From Streptomyces oryzae (GTDB taxonomy: Bacteria; Actinomycetota; Actinomycetes; Streptomycetales; Streptomycetaceae), in the NCBI RefSeq assembly GCF_017676365.1, contig NZ_JADKMA010000063.1:1-35745 (forward strand): 35,745 bases of DNA. Direction: 5' to 3'. Shown here piece after piece: positions 1 through 7,533 of the stretch. The notes below the pieces were generated by a model that saw only the letters and a program-made list of their open reading frames with translations, was not told where the DNA came from and did not search any database. Both the position numbers and the translations under genes were made by a program. The first letter of the stretch is position 1. Each line of letters opens with the position of its first letter.

Positions 1-29
1 GGGCGGGAGCGGCCCCTTGCAGATCCCGC

Positions 30-443
30 CTACCGCACCAGCAGATCCAGCAGGCGCTCGCTCTCGGCCTCCGGGTCGGCGGTCAGCCCGGTGTGCACCG
101 GCCCCGGCTGGACGACCGTGCTGCGCGGCGCCACCAGCCACCGGAAGCGCCGGCCCACGTCCTCCCCGGCCGCCTGCCCGGCCTGCGCGCCTCCGCTGCA
201 CACGTCCTCAACGGCGTGCAGCGCGGCGCGTACACCCTGCACGTCGGCGCACGGGTCGAGGGCGAACAGCCGGTCCTCGTCGAGATGGGTGCGGGCCCCG
301 AGGAAGGAGCGCGCCCGGCAGTAGACGAGGACGCCCGCGTTGATCAGCTCGCCGCGTTCGATGTGGGGAACGACACGCAGCAGCGCGTACTCGAACACAT
401 CGAGATCGCTGCGCGCACCTGCCGCCGTACGAATCCACGTCAC
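30..443 (-). CDS. DUF3037 family protein
   Basis: A 137-residue protein that I assign to the DUF3037 family from its N-terminal pattern (FEYALLRVVPHIERGE, then INAGVLVY) and its neighbour. The biochemical role of DUF3037 is not known. Its start overlaps the stop of the upstream HipA-like kinase gene by 4 bases (ATGA arrangement), so the two are translationally coupled and almost certainly one transcript. DUF3037 genes are commonly found directly after HipA-like kinase genes, so a partner or accessory role for the kinase is a reasonable inference. The length is usual for the family and there are no signal or membrane segments, so it is probably cytoplasmic. The family call is fairly sure; the function is not. 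Confidence 0.8.
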   Translation of the reverse strand: MTWIRTAAGARSDLDVFEYALLRVVPHIERGELINAGVLVYCRARSFLGARTHLDEDRLFALDPCADVQGVRAALHAVEDVCSGGAQAGQAAGEDVGRRFRWLVAPRSTVVQPGPVHTGLTADPEAESERLLDLLVR

Positions 444-1258
444 TTGGCATCGCCGCCCTTCCCGGTGAGCCAGCCCGGCGCTTGCGAGGGCCCGTCCTTG
501 CTCGGCTCGCCGAGCGTGATCCGCTCATGGATCGTACGGGCACGGGACTCCAGGACCTCGGCGTACGCGGCGCGCACCTCGTCCGGGTCCGCGAAGCCCG
601 GTTCGTCCACGAGCCACTCGTCGGGGATCTCGGCGGCGCACTCGGCCAGCAGATCCTGGGTGACCCGCGGCGCCAGCGCGGTCGCGGCCTCCTCGACCAG
701 CGGGGCGAAGGGGGCCAGCGCGTGGTCGGAGGCGTCGTACGGCCGCTCGGCGGCGGCCTGCGCGGTGGGCCAGTTGTGGTGGAAGATCAGCGTCGCACCG
801 TGGTCGATCAACCAGAGATCGCCGTGCCAGACCAGCATGTTGGGGTTGCGCCAGGAACGGTCGACGTTGTTCACCAGTGCGTCGAACCAGACCACCCGCC
901 CGGCTTCCTCGGGGTCCACCTGATAGGCGAGCGGGTCGAAGCCGAGCGAGCCGGGCAGGAAGTCCATGCCGAGGTTGAGCCCGCCGCTCGCCTTCAGCAG
1001 CTCCTGCACCTCCTCGTCCGGCTCGGAGAGGCCGATCACCGGGTCGAGCCAGGTCCGCACCAGCTCGGGCACCCGCAGGCCCAGCCGCTGCGCGAGCCGC
1101 CCGCACAGCACTTCGGCCACCAGCGTCTTACGGCCCTGCCCGGCGCCGGTGAACTTCATGACATAGGTCCCCAGGTCGTCGGCCTCGACCAGACCGGGGA
1201 GCGAACCGCCCTCGCGCAGTGGTGTGACGTAGCGCGTGGCTGTGACTTCGGGGAGCAT
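440..1258 (-). CDS. HipA-like kinase family protein
   Basis: A 272-residue protein with the layout of a compact HipA-type protein kinase. A Gly-rich loop is seen at residues 16-22 (EGGSLPG), a candidate ATP-binding Lys at K35 (YVMKF), a catalytic-loop motif NNVDRSWRNPN at 130-140 with D133 as likely base, and a metal-binding motif IDHG at 151-154. It lacks the length (~440 aa) and N-terminal region of E. coli HipA, and no HipB-like antitoxin gene is adjacent, so it need not be a toxin. It is the first gene of a two-gene operon with the DUF3037 gene. The ATG is preceded only by a weak Shine-Dalgarno (CTGGGAAA) and a -10 hexamer ends 8 bases upstream, so the mRNA may be nearly leaderless. Substrate unknown. 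Confidence 0.8.
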   Translation of the reverse strand: MLPEVTATRYVTPLREGGSLPGLVEADDLGTYVMKFTGAGQGRKTLVAEVLCGRLAQRLGLRVPELVRTWLDPVIGLSEPDEEVQELLKASGGLNLGMDFLPGSLGFDPLAYQVDPEEAGRVVWFDALVNNVDRSWRNPNMLVWHGDLWLIDHGATLIFHHNWPTAQAAAERPYDASDHALAPFAPLVEEAATALAPRVTQDLLAECAAEIPDEWLVDEPGFADPDEVRAAYAEVLESRARTIHERITLGEPSKDGPSQAPGWLTGKGGDAK

Positions 1259-1266
1259 TTTCCCAG

Positions 1267-1296
1267 GTTATACGCGCCTCAGCGCCTTGGGATCAA
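1267..1296 (-). promoter_or_regulatory. Predicted promoter of the HipA-like kinase operon
   Basis: Read on the minus strand, TTGATC (1296-1291) and TATAAC (1272-1267) are separated by 18 bases, a good match to the main vegetative sigma factor consensus. The -10 ends 8 bases before the ATG at 1258, so transcription would begin at or just before the start codon. Confidence 0.55.
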
Positions 1297-1397
1297 CGGC
1301 GGGTCGCCGGGCCCCTCCGGGCCGACACCGAACGCCTCCCCTCGCCGTGGACCATGTCCTGGTCCGAACACGACCGCCATACGGTGTCGTTTGCTGA

Positions 1398-1736
1398 TTA
1401 CATCGCGGACAACTCGGCCAGAATGCCCCGGCGGTAGTCAGCGGACGAGATCGTCGATTCCAATTGCGCTATATAAGCGCGCAGTTCCGCAGCCGTGACC
1501 CTCCTGAGCGTCCGTACGGCAGGCAGACGTGGTGGGCCGTCCTGACCAGTCCGACCGCCTGCTCGCCGGTGGCCGGGGGGCAGCAGGATCCGCAGGTCGA
1601 CGCCGACTTGCAGCAGCCACCGTCGACGGGGGCCACCGACGAGCCGATCTCCGCGTCGTCCGCCTTGAGCTTGCCGCGCCGCCCTCCAGCCGCCCGCCGG
1701 ACGTGCGTCCGTGGCCGTTCCTGCCTCCGGCGACAT
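1398..1736 (-). pseudogene. Unrecognised, possibly decayed coding region
   Basis: A 112-codon open frame whose final 33 codons look protein-like (VTAAELRAYIAQLE, then RRGILAELSAM), while the rest looks like an out-of-frame reading. In the neighbouring minus-strand frame the stretch 1570-1665 reads KADDAEIGSSVAPVDGGCC and then CGSCCPP, a plausible Cys-rich C-terminus. A single frameshift could join two halves of one gene, or two different tails may abut here. I do not recognise the family. The surrounding gap 1297-1863 otherwise holds only the promoter/operator region of the next operon. Confidence 0.25.
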
Positions 1737-1795
1737 ATGCCTGCGCCGTCTACCGGGCTCTGGTCACCATGAACCCCTCCTCGTTGCTACCGAAA

Positions 1796-1830
1796 GATGA
1801 ACCTGACACTTCAAAAACAGGAAGTTCATC
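1796..1830 (+). promoter_or_regulatory. Inverted-repeat operator candidate upstream of the oxidoreductase operon
   Basis: Nested inverted repeats: GATGAAC (1796-1802) pairs with GTTCATC (1824-1830), CCTG (1802-1805) with CAGG (1818-1821), and CTTC (1809-1812) with GAAG (1821-1824). It lies 34 bases before the first gene of an operon whose last gene encodes an HxlR regulator, which makes autoregulation likely. A related palindrome, GTTCAAGAAC, occurs at 3494-3503 just before the regulator gene. TAGAGT at 1833-1838 could be the -10. Confidence 0.45.
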
Positions 1831-1863
1831 GATAGAGTCGGGACCCGGCGACCGGGAGGGAAG

Positions 1864-2820
1864 ATGGCAAGACTGCAGATCGGCTACCTGCTGCCGACGC
1901 GTGACCAGTCCGTTCTGGGTGAGCACGAACCGGGGCGGCTCGTCGCCCAGGCGCGCCGGGCAGAGGAGCTGGGGCTGGACTCGGTCTGGGCCGGCGACAG
2001 TCCCGTGACCAGACCACGCGCGGATCCGCTGCTGCTGTTGGCCGCCGTGGCCCAGGCCACCGAACGGGTTGCGCTCGGCACGGCGGTGCTGCTGCCGGCG
2101 CTGCGCCATCCGATCCTGCTGGCCCACCAGCTCGCCACTCTCGACCGGCTGTCGGGGGGTCGGCTGATCGCGGGCATGGGCGGCGGGTTCCCGAACCCGA
2201 ACACCCAGGCCCAGTTCGAGGCGGTCGGCATCGGATTCGCCCGCCGCATGGGCCGCATGGAGGAGTCGATCGACGCCATGCGGCAGCTCTGGTCGGGGGA
2301 GGCGGTGTCCTACAAGGGCGAGCACTTCGCCTTCACGGACGTGCGGCTCGCACCCCCGCCGTCCCGTCCGGGAGGACCACCGATCTGGCTGGCCGGCAGC
2401 AACGGTGCGGCGCTGCGGCGCGTGGCCCGCCTCGCCGACGGCTGGCTCCCCTATCCGACCGAGGCGACGGCGTACGCGAAGGAACGCGAGGTCATCGAGG
2501 AGGCCGTCAGGCAGCCGGCGACGCCCCGTTCGGTCACCCCCGCCCTGTACGCGACGCTCTGTCTGGACGAGGACCCGGAGAATGCGCACCGGCGCCTGCG
2601 GGCGAGCATCGAGCGCTACTACGGCGCGCCGCTCGACGTCATCGCCTCGATCCAGGCCGTGTTCGCCGGTACCGCCCGCCAGGCCGCCGACTGGCTGACC
2701 GGCTACGTCGGCGCCGGCGCGCGCCACCTCGTGATCCGCCTGGCGACCGACGACCACGACACGGGCCTGGAGGAGTTCGCCGACCAGGTTCTGCCCCTGC
2801 TGCGCGCGGAGGATCACTGA
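1864..2820 (+). CDS. LLM class flavin-dependent (probably F420-dependent) oxidoreductase
   Basis: A 318-residue single-domain luciferase-like monooxygenase (TIM-barrel). Typical family stretches are LVAQARRAEELGLDSVWAGD near residue 25-45, ERVALGTAVLLPALRHPI near 70-90, LDRLSGGRLIAGMGGG near 93-108 and GPPIWLAGSN near 170. Members reduce or oxygenate small molecules with F420H2 or FMNH2; the substrate cannot be read from the sequence. The start is well supported by GGGAGGGAAG immediately before the ATG. The gene overlaps the next by one base (TGATG), so they are co-translated with the hydrolase and probably act on the same compound. An inverted-repeat operator lies just upstream. Confidence 0.88.
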   Translation: MARLQIGYLLPTRDQSVLGEHEPGRLVAQARRAEELGLDSVWAGDSPVTRPRADPLLLLAAVAQATERVALGTAVLLPALRHPILLAHQLATLDRLSGGRLIAGMGGGFPNPNTQAQFEAVGIGFARRMGRMEESIDAMRQLWSGEAVSYKGEHFAFTDVRLAPPPSRPGGPPIWLAGSNGAALRRVARLADGWLPYPTEATAYAKEREVIEEAVRQPATPRSVTPALYATLCLDEDPENAHRRLRASIERYYGAPLDVIASIQAVFAGTARQAADWLTGYVGAGARHLVIRLATDDHDTGLEEFADQVLPLLRAEDH

Positions 2821-3521
2821 TGACCACATTCGTACTCGTCCACGGCGCCTGGCACGGCCCATGGGCCTGGGACCGGATGGTCCCACTGCTGCACTCCGCC
2901 GGGGCGCACACTCTCACCCCGGACCTCGGCACCGCCGGGGACTGCGGGCTCCACGACCACGCGGAGGCGGTCGTCGCCGCCCTCGACACCGTTCGGGAGG
3001 AGGAGGACGCGCTCGTGCTGGTCGGGCACAGTTACGCGGGCCTGGTCGTACGGGAGGCGGCCGACATGCGGCCCGATGCCGTCGGTCACATCGTCCTGGT
3101 GGACGGATGGGCGGGGTCCGACGGCGCCAGCATCTTCAGCCTGGCCCCCGCCGCGTTCGTCACCGCGGCCCGTACGGCGGCCGAGACGCGCGGGGACGGA
3201 CGGCGGATCAGGGCCCCGCCCCCGGCAGCGTTCGGCATCGTCGACACCGACGACGCGGCCTGGCTGGCCGCGCGCATGCTCCCCCAGCCGCTGCGCACGT
3301 TCACCGAGCCCACGCGCCTGAGCGGAGCCGTCGACCGGATCCCCGGAACCGCCGTTTACTGCAGGCCGCAGACCTACCCGTTCGACCAACTCGGCAACGC
3401 CGTCGGGTACCGGACGCAGGCGCTGGACGGCCCGCACGACGTGATGCTGACCGATCCGGGGCCGCTCGCCCGGATGCTCCTGGAGGCTGGTTCGTTCAAG
3501 AACGGGAAGCGCGAAGTCTAA
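2820..3521 (+). CDS. Alpha/beta-fold hydrolase
   Basis: A 233-residue alpha/beta hydrolase of the small EstA/salicylate-esterase-like type. The N-terminal LVHGAWHGPWAW supplies the oxyanion HG, the nucleophile elbow is GHSYAG near residue 69, and the catalytic His is probably in GPHDVML near residue 205. Length is normal and there is no signal peptide, so it is cytoplasmic. It is coupled by a 1-base overlap to the flavin-dependent oxidoreductase gene and followed within 10 bases by an HxlR regulator. This oxidoreductase-hydrolase-HxlR set looks like an inducible catabolic or detoxification unit, but the substrate is unknown. Confidence 0.88.
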   Translation: MTTFVLVHGAWHGPWAWDRMVPLLHSAGAHTLTPDLGTAGDCGLHDHAEAVVAALDTVREEEDALVLVGHSYAGLVVREAADMRPDAVGHIVLVDGWAGSDGASIFSLAPAAFVTAARTAAETRGDGRRIRAPPPAAFGIVDTDDAAWLAARMLPQPLRTFTEPTRLSGAVDRIPGTAVYCRPQTYPFDQLGNAVGYRTQALDGPHDVMLTDPGPLARMLLEAGSFKNGKREV

Positions 3522-3530
3522 AGTGATGAA

Positions 3531-4217
3531 GTGGAACAGCGAACGTACAACCAGTACTGCGCGACTGCGCGCACCCTTGACCTCGTCGGCGAGCGCTGGA
3601 CGCTGTTGCTGATCCGCGAGCTGCTGACCGGGCCCAAGCGGTTCGGTGACCTGCAGGCCAGCCTGCGCGGCCTGGGCACCGGGCTGCTGGCCGCCCGCCT
3701 GAAGCATCTGGAACGCGAGGGACTGGCGAACAAGATCACGCTCCCTCCGCCCGCCAGGACCCCGGTCTACGCTCTCACCGAGGCCGGTGAGGAACTCGGG
3801 CCGGCGATCCTGGAACTGGCCCGGTGGGGCCTGAAGTGGGCGATGGGCGAACCGCGCGCGAGCGAGACGTTCCATCCAGGTTGGGCCCTGCTCGGCCTGC
3901 GGGCCTGCTTCGCCCCCGAGGCCGCCGCCGGACTCCGCGCGGTGTACGAGTTCCGCGTCGAGGACGAACTCTTCCACGTCCGCGTCGACGACGGGACGAT
4001 CGAAGCGCTGCACGGACCGGCCCAGTACCCGGACGCGACCATCACCATCAGCCAGCAGGCTTTCCTCCGTCTGATCGGCCAACGCCGCACGTTCGCAGAG
4101 GTGGTAGACACCGGTGACGCATCGGCGTCCGGCGACAGCGAGGCACTGCGCAGGCTGAGGGGCCTGTTCCGCCTGCCGCCCCCGCGTGCCCGGAAGGCGG
4201 ACCAGACCTCGTCCTGA
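3531..4217 (+). CDS. HxlR family transcriptional regulator
   Basis: A 228-residue regulator starting at GTG. The HxlR winged-helix domain covers about residues 8-95 (YCATARTLDLVGERWTLLLI, RFGDLQ, LAARLKHLEREGL, and YALTEAGEEL for the wing). The C-terminal ~110 residues (FEFRVEDELFHV-like, then QAFLRLIGQRRTF) resemble an SCP2-like ligand-binding half, a known longer HxlR architecture. It is last in an operon with the oxidoreductase and hydrolase, 9 bases after the hydrolase stop, and probably regulates that operon through the inverted repeats at 1796-1830. A palindrome GTTCAAGAAC lies 27 bases before its start. The effector is unknown. Confidence 0.87.
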   Translation: MEQRTYNQYCATARTLDLVGERWTLLLIRELLTGPKRFGDLQASLRGLGTGLLAARLKHLEREGLANKITLPPPARTPVYALTEAGEELGPAILELARWGLKWAMGEPRASETFHPGWALLGLRACFAPEAAAGLRAVYEFRVEDELFHVRVDDGTIEALHGPAQYPDATITISQQAFLRLIGQRRTFAEVVDTGDASASGDSEALRRLRGLFRLPPPRARKADQTSS

Positions 4218-4754
4218 TGGGGGGGTGACGCATCACCACAGTCAGACCCGGTCCGGACACTCCAAGAGTCGGTGAAGTCGATGAACGGCTACAGCAGCTT
4301 CTTGTTCTTGGCCGGAGGAGCGGAACACCACGGAGTTGACCATCGCGCGCAGGGAGTTCTCGAACCGGTCGGCGGTGAACCGATCAGCGAGTGGGCCGGT
4401 GGGGTCGATGGGGTCAGGGGTGTCGGTGACCCAAGTGATCTCCTGTGCCGGCGCAGCCTGGCGGCCGGTCCGCTCTGCCCACTCACATCGCCGAACTCGA
4501 CCACGCCATCGCAGAACTCTCCTCTCAGGCGGGGAGCCCCTACGCGTACGCAGGGTTCCCTGAGGCGCAGCCGAAGTCGTCAGCCGCCGGAGTGCGGTGC
4601 GGGTGCGGAGGCCCGGGGCGTGGCGGCCCAGGAGGCGAGCAGGCGCAGGCCCTCGTCGGAGGGCGCGTCGGGTTAGGCGGTGTAGATGGTGAGGGTGAGG
4701 CCGGTCCTTGCCGTGCGGGTTGCGGGCGGTGACGGCGCCCAGTACCCATTGGAC
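4218..4754 (+). other. Non-coding stretch with unrecognised coding-like fragments
   Basis: No intact gene. Short protein-like stretches occur in both directions: on the plus strand HIAELDHAIAELSSQAG followed by SPYAYAGFPEAQPK (about 4485-4575), and on the minus strand TADRFENSLRAMVNSVVFR (about 4310-4390). Neither has a credible start or a partner frame I can name. Together with the decayed dehydrogenase and TPR-like fragment that follow, this marks about 1 kb of gene remains. Confidence 0.4.
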
Positions 4755-5170
4755 CGTCTTCCCCTCATCTCGCGCAGCGCCCGGCGCCAGGACGACCTGG
4801 CCGCCGAGCCGGCCCGGGACGACGTCCACGCCCACGGGTCACTGCCGACGCCCTCGACCCCGACTCCCTCACCGCGGCCCTGCACGAAGCCGCCGACACG
4901 CTGGGGCCCGTCGAGATCCTCCAGTTCAGCGCCGTGCCTCGCGGCGGCTTCATGAAGCCGGTCCTCGAGACGACTGCCGCTGACCTGGACGACGATGGCC
5001 TTCTCTGTCCAGGGCCCGGTGACCTGTGTGCAGGCCCCGGGATGCGGGGGCTGGGCCGGGCACGCTGCTGTCGTCAACGGCGGCAGCACCCGTGCGCCCG
5101 AGCCCCCGCGTGGCCGGCACCCCGGCCGCGTTCGCTGTGGAGAGCCCGTGCCTTCTCCTGGGCCTCGACC
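4755..5170 (+). pseudogene. Frameshifted remnant of a short-chain dehydrogenase/reductase
   Basis: Pieces of one SDR protein appear in order on the plus strand but in different frames: SARRQDDLAAEPARDD (about 4775-4825), then DSLTAALHEAADTLGPVEI and RGGFMKPVLETTAADL (about 4862-4990), then FSVQGPVTCVQA (about 5000-5035), GMRGLGR, NGGSTRAPEP and RVAGTPAAFAVES (to about 5150). At least five frame changes are needed to read through, so it is not a sequencing-error-level defect. The N-terminal Rossmann GxxxGxG part and the C-terminal part are missing. In intact relatives this region runs from the cofactor fold through the LFVNGGS strand before the active-site YxxxK. Confidence 0.7.
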
Positions 5171-5280
5171 ATCCACGGGGCCGGCGCGTCGCCTCGAAGG
5201 ACTCGCTCGAAGTGATCGCGGGCCGTGTCCAGGTCGCCGGCCAGAGCGGCTTGGCCGGTCCTCGGACCGTTGCTGCTTAC
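5101..5280 (-). pseudogene. TPR-like protein fragment
   Basis: One minus-strand frame gives a convincing helical-repeat stretch, TGQAALAGDLDTARDHFERV followed by LRGDAPAPWMVEAQEKARAL. The spacing of small and aromatic residues is TPR-like. There is no start codon or SD in front, and the frame runs on into Gly/Arg-rich nonsense inside the SDR remnant. I read it as the end of a truncated gene from another locus, in opposite orientation to the SDR remnant. Confidence 0.4.
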
Positions 5281-5288
5281 GGGATGCG

Positions 5289-5669
5289 TCAGACCCGTAC
5301 CGCCGGGCTGTTCACCGCGCCCTGGCCATCGCCGCGGTAGAACGTCACTTCATAGCGACCGTGCGGCACCTTTTTGGAAAGGGTCTTTCCCACATGCGCG
5401 CCGTATGTCTTGCCAGTGGACGTATTGACGGCCTCGATCCACACCACAGCACCATTTGCCGAGCCTCTGGTGTAGCCCTTGCCCTGGATCTTTCCGCCGG
5501 AGGCTGAAGCGCACACCTTCATGGTGTCTGCGTCACCTGGTCCCCAGGCACTGCAGCGCTGAGCCGTCGGAGCCGCAGAAGCAGCAGAAGCCGCGGGGAC
5601 GGCCGCCAGCAGGGCAGCGCCTGCCAGCGCTCCAGCCATTGCTCCACGACCGAGAACACGAGAGAACAT
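5289..5669 (-). CDS. Small secreted protein of unknown function
   Basis: A 126-residue protein with a clear Sec signal peptide: basic MFSRVLGRG, hydrophobic core about residues 10-28, and an ASA-type cleavage site near residue 29-33. The mature part is ~95 residues with two Cys (QRCSAWGPG and MKVCASASGG) that could form a disulfide, and a likely beta-rich end (GAVVWIEAVNTSTGKTYG, then YEVTFYRGDG). The start at 5669 is chosen because GAAGG lies 5 bases upstream and the signal peptide follows directly; an in-frame ATG at 5732 would add 21 residues that block the signal. I do not recognise the family. It stands alone beside decayed DNA. Confidence 0.75.
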   Translation of the reverse strand: MFSRVLGRGAMAGALAGAALLAAVPAASAASAAPTAQRCSAWGPGDADTMKVCASASGGKIQGKGYTRGSANGAVVWIEAVNTSTGKTYGAHVGKTLSKKVPHGRYEVTFYRGDGQGAVNSPAVRV

Positions 5670-5869
5670 TTTCACCTTCGCCGTAATCGGGATTGCTTGC
5701 GCCGACAGGGCTGAGCCGGTCGGCTCATCCAAGGACGCCCGGTCAGGGCCCGTGGTTGCCGTGGCCGGATGAGTTTCCCTGGCCCAACCAAGGTGGTGCT
5801 GAAGGGCGTTGCCGGGAGGGGGCGGGCGGTGTCAGGCCCCGGTGGGATCGGCGCAGCCGGGGCCCGGCG

Positions 5870-6045
5870 TCACAGGGCGGCGCAGCGGGGCAGGAGCAGT
5901 TCGGCGCGGGCGATCTCCTGGGGGAGCGGAGGCTCCTCGGCAATCAGCGGCAGCGTCTCCGCAGCGGTGCGGAAGGTCTCGGTGACGTACGGGCAGTGCA
6001 CCTCGGCTCGCCCGAACTCCCCCGCGCTGCCGTCAGTCCGGCGCG
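5870..6045 (-). pseudogene. Coding-like fragment downstream of the MarR gene
   Basis: A minus-strand frame ending at 5870 contains GRAEVHCPYVTETFRTAAET and then PLPQEIARAELLLPRCAAL, which reads like a real protein C-terminus. Its frame has no start or SD and upstream it becomes the off-frame reading of the MarR gene. It is perhaps the tail of a gene truncated by the MarR module. The remaining gap, 5670-5869, shows nothing I can name. Confidence 0.3.
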
Positions 6046-6498
6046 TCAGGCCGTCGGCAGGCCCAGGGATGCCGCGAGGCCGCCCAAGGCGGTGTGAAGC
6101 GCCTCCCGTTGGGACTGATCGAGGTCGGCGGTGAGTTCGTCGTCCAGGGCCCGGGCCTCGGCGGCGCAGGCGGACAGGAGCGTACGGCCCTGGTCGGTGA
6201 GGGTGAGGACCTGGCGGCGGCGGTCCTGCGGGTCGCGTACGCGCTGGACCGCGCCGAGGGATTCGAGGTGGTCGGCGAGGGAGACCACCAGGCTGGGGGC
6301 CACGCCGAGGCGGCCCGCGAGGTCCTGCTGCGAGGCGAAGGTGCCCTGGGCCAGGGCCGTGAGCAGGCCGACGTGCTTGGGCTTGAGGTCGTGCTGCTCG
6401 ATCCGCTCGGCGAACCGGTCGCCCACCACCGCTCCCAGCGTGCTGAGGCGGAACACCAGGGTGCGCGGCAGGCCGGCGGAACCCTTGACCTTGTTCAT
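6046..6498 (-). CDS. MarR family transcriptional regulator
   Basis: A 150-residue MarR-type regulator with the winged-helix core at about residues 35-105: LKPKHVGLLTALAQG, QQDLAGRLGVAPSLVVSLAD (recognition helix) and RDPQDRRRQVLTLTDQG (the basic wing with the family D-x-R-x-R pattern). Length is normal. It is divergent from a small membrane-protein gene, and two palindromes (CTTTGCAAAG and TCATTC-N7-GAATGA) lie in the 94-base gap, so it probably represses both genes and is relieved by a small ligand, perhaps a phenolic or lipophilic compound as is usual for the family. No direct evidence of the ligand. Confidence 0.9.
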   Translation of the reverse strand: MNKVKGSAGLPRTLVFRLSTLGAVVGDRFAERIEQHDLKPKHVGLLTALAQGTFASQQDLAGRLGVAPSLVVSLADHLESLGAVQRVRDPQDRRRQVLTLTDQGRTLLSACAAEARALDDELTADLDQSQREALHTALGGLAASLGLPTA

Positions 6499-6512
6499 GC
6501 CATGGATGGTAG

Positions 6513-6541
6513 CTTTGCAAAGTCATTCAGAGAGAGAATGA
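6513..6541. promoter_or_regulatory. Two palindromic operator candidates for the MarR regulator
   Basis: CTTTGCAAAG at 6513-6522 is a perfect 10-base palindrome, directly followed by TCATTC (6523-6528) and its inverted copy GAATGA (6536-6541) with a 7-base spacer. Both lie in the divergent promoter region between the MarR gene and the membrane-protein gene. Confidence 0.6.
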
Positions 6542-6592
6542 TTTATGGCTTGACGGGCTTTCTGGTCCGCCACCGGAGGGCTGGGTGAGGGA

Positions 6593-6964
6593 ATGTCGGT
6601 ATCCACCGCACACACGTTGATAGCTCTGCTCAACGCGCTCGCCGCGCTCATCTCCGGGGCCGCGAGCGTGGTCGGACTGGCCCGGCCCGCCCTCGCCCTG
6701 ACCGCGGGTGAACCCCTCAACTCCGGCGTGGTCCTGTACGCCCGTCTTTACGCCGCCCGCGCCGTTCCCCTCAGCGCGGCCGTGCTGATCCTCCTCGCGG
6801 CCGGCTCCTGGGGCTCCCTCGGCCCGGTGCTGATCGTCGCGGGCCTCGCGCAGCTGGCTGACGCCGCCATCGGTGCCGCCCGCCGCAACACGGGCATGCT
6901 GATCAGTGCGAGCGGGCTCACCGTGGTGCATCTGGCGTCGGCCCAGTGGCTGCTGAGCCACTGA
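6593..6964 (+). CDS. Small integral membrane protein (DUF4267-like)
   Basis: A 123-residue protein with about four hydrophobic segments (roughly residues 8-30, 45-66, 72-92 and 100-120) and few charged residues. The pattern resembles DUF4267 membrane proteins, a family of unknown function, but I hold that name loosely. It is divergent from the MarR gene and shares its operator region, so its expression is probably under MarR control. The ATG follows GGTGAGGGA almost directly, with GGAGGG 12 bases further up. It could also be a doxX-like or small exporter-type protein; no catalytic motif is seen. Confidence 0.7.
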   Translation: MSVSTAHTLIALLNALAALISGAASVVGLARPALALTAGEPLNSGVVLYARLYAARAVPLSAAVLILLAAGSWGSLGPVLIVAGLAQLADAAIGAARRNTGMLISASGLTVVHLASAQWLLSH

Positions 6965-7089
6965 GCCCGAAGGTCGAGTTCGCGCGGGCGGGCCCGCCTC
7001 GGAATGATCCCCGGGCCAGCGCGGATGTTCTTCGGAAGAGTTTCCGGTTTCTCCGCCACGGGTCGGCTCCGCGTGCCACGATCACCGCC

Positions 7090-7533
7090 ATGCGTACTCA
7101 CAAGGCTGTGGCCTGCCTTTTCGCCGCGACGGCACTGCTGCTGGCAGGTTGCTCCGACGACAGCGGCGGCGGCAAGAAGAAGTCCGCGCGAAGCGACAGC
7201 GGAAGCGGCGGTGCCGAGAAGGCAGAAGCCAACGACGGCACCGTGACCGTCGAGATCAAGGTGACCGGGGACTCCCCCGCGAACGTCTACGTCCCGGGCG
7301 TCATCGGCAAGGGCGTCGACAAGGAAGACCTGGACATGGACGGGATCAAGACGCCCTGGTCGAAGAAGTTCAAGCTGGAGTCAGGACGCATGGTGAACAT
7401 GCAGGCTTCGTCCTCCGACCCCAAGTCGCAGATCGGCTGCCAGGTGCTCGTCAACGGCAAGGTCGTGAAGCAGAAGGTCACCAAGGCGAAGCCGGGCAAG
7501 ACTCTCGTCTCCTACTGCTACACCACCGTGTAG
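7090..7533 (+). CDS. MmpS-like lipoprotein
   Basis: A 147-residue lipoprotein: signal sequence MRTHKAVACLFAATALLLAG with lipobox LAGC (C21), then a Ser/Lys/Gly-rich linker to about residue 52. A ~95-residue beta-sandwich-like domain follows (VTVEIKVTGDSPANVYV, TPWSKKFKLESGRMVNMQAS, GCQVLVNGKVV). This matches the MmpS fold (K-V-T-G-D/G-x-A, then PW-K, then GxIxCxIxVDGKVV), including two Cys near the C-terminus. Unlike mycobacterial MmpS there is no MmpL gene next to it. The ATG is chosen because the signal peptide begins there. Its stop codon sits inside a 21-base tandem duplication shared with the convergent isochorismatase-like gene, with only 22 bases between the two genes. Confidence 0.75.
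   Translation: MRTHKAVACLFAATALLLAGCSDDSGGGKKKSARSDSGSGGAEKAEANDGTVTVEIKVTGDSPANVYVPGVIGKGVDKEDLDMDGIKTPWSKKFKLESGRMVNMQASSSDPKSQIGCQVLVNGKVVKQKVTKAKPGKTLVSYCYTTV

Noticed and set aside
4673..5176. Minus-strand open frame as a gene
   Set aside because: Its content is the antisense of the SDR remnant with no protein-like composition at its ends.
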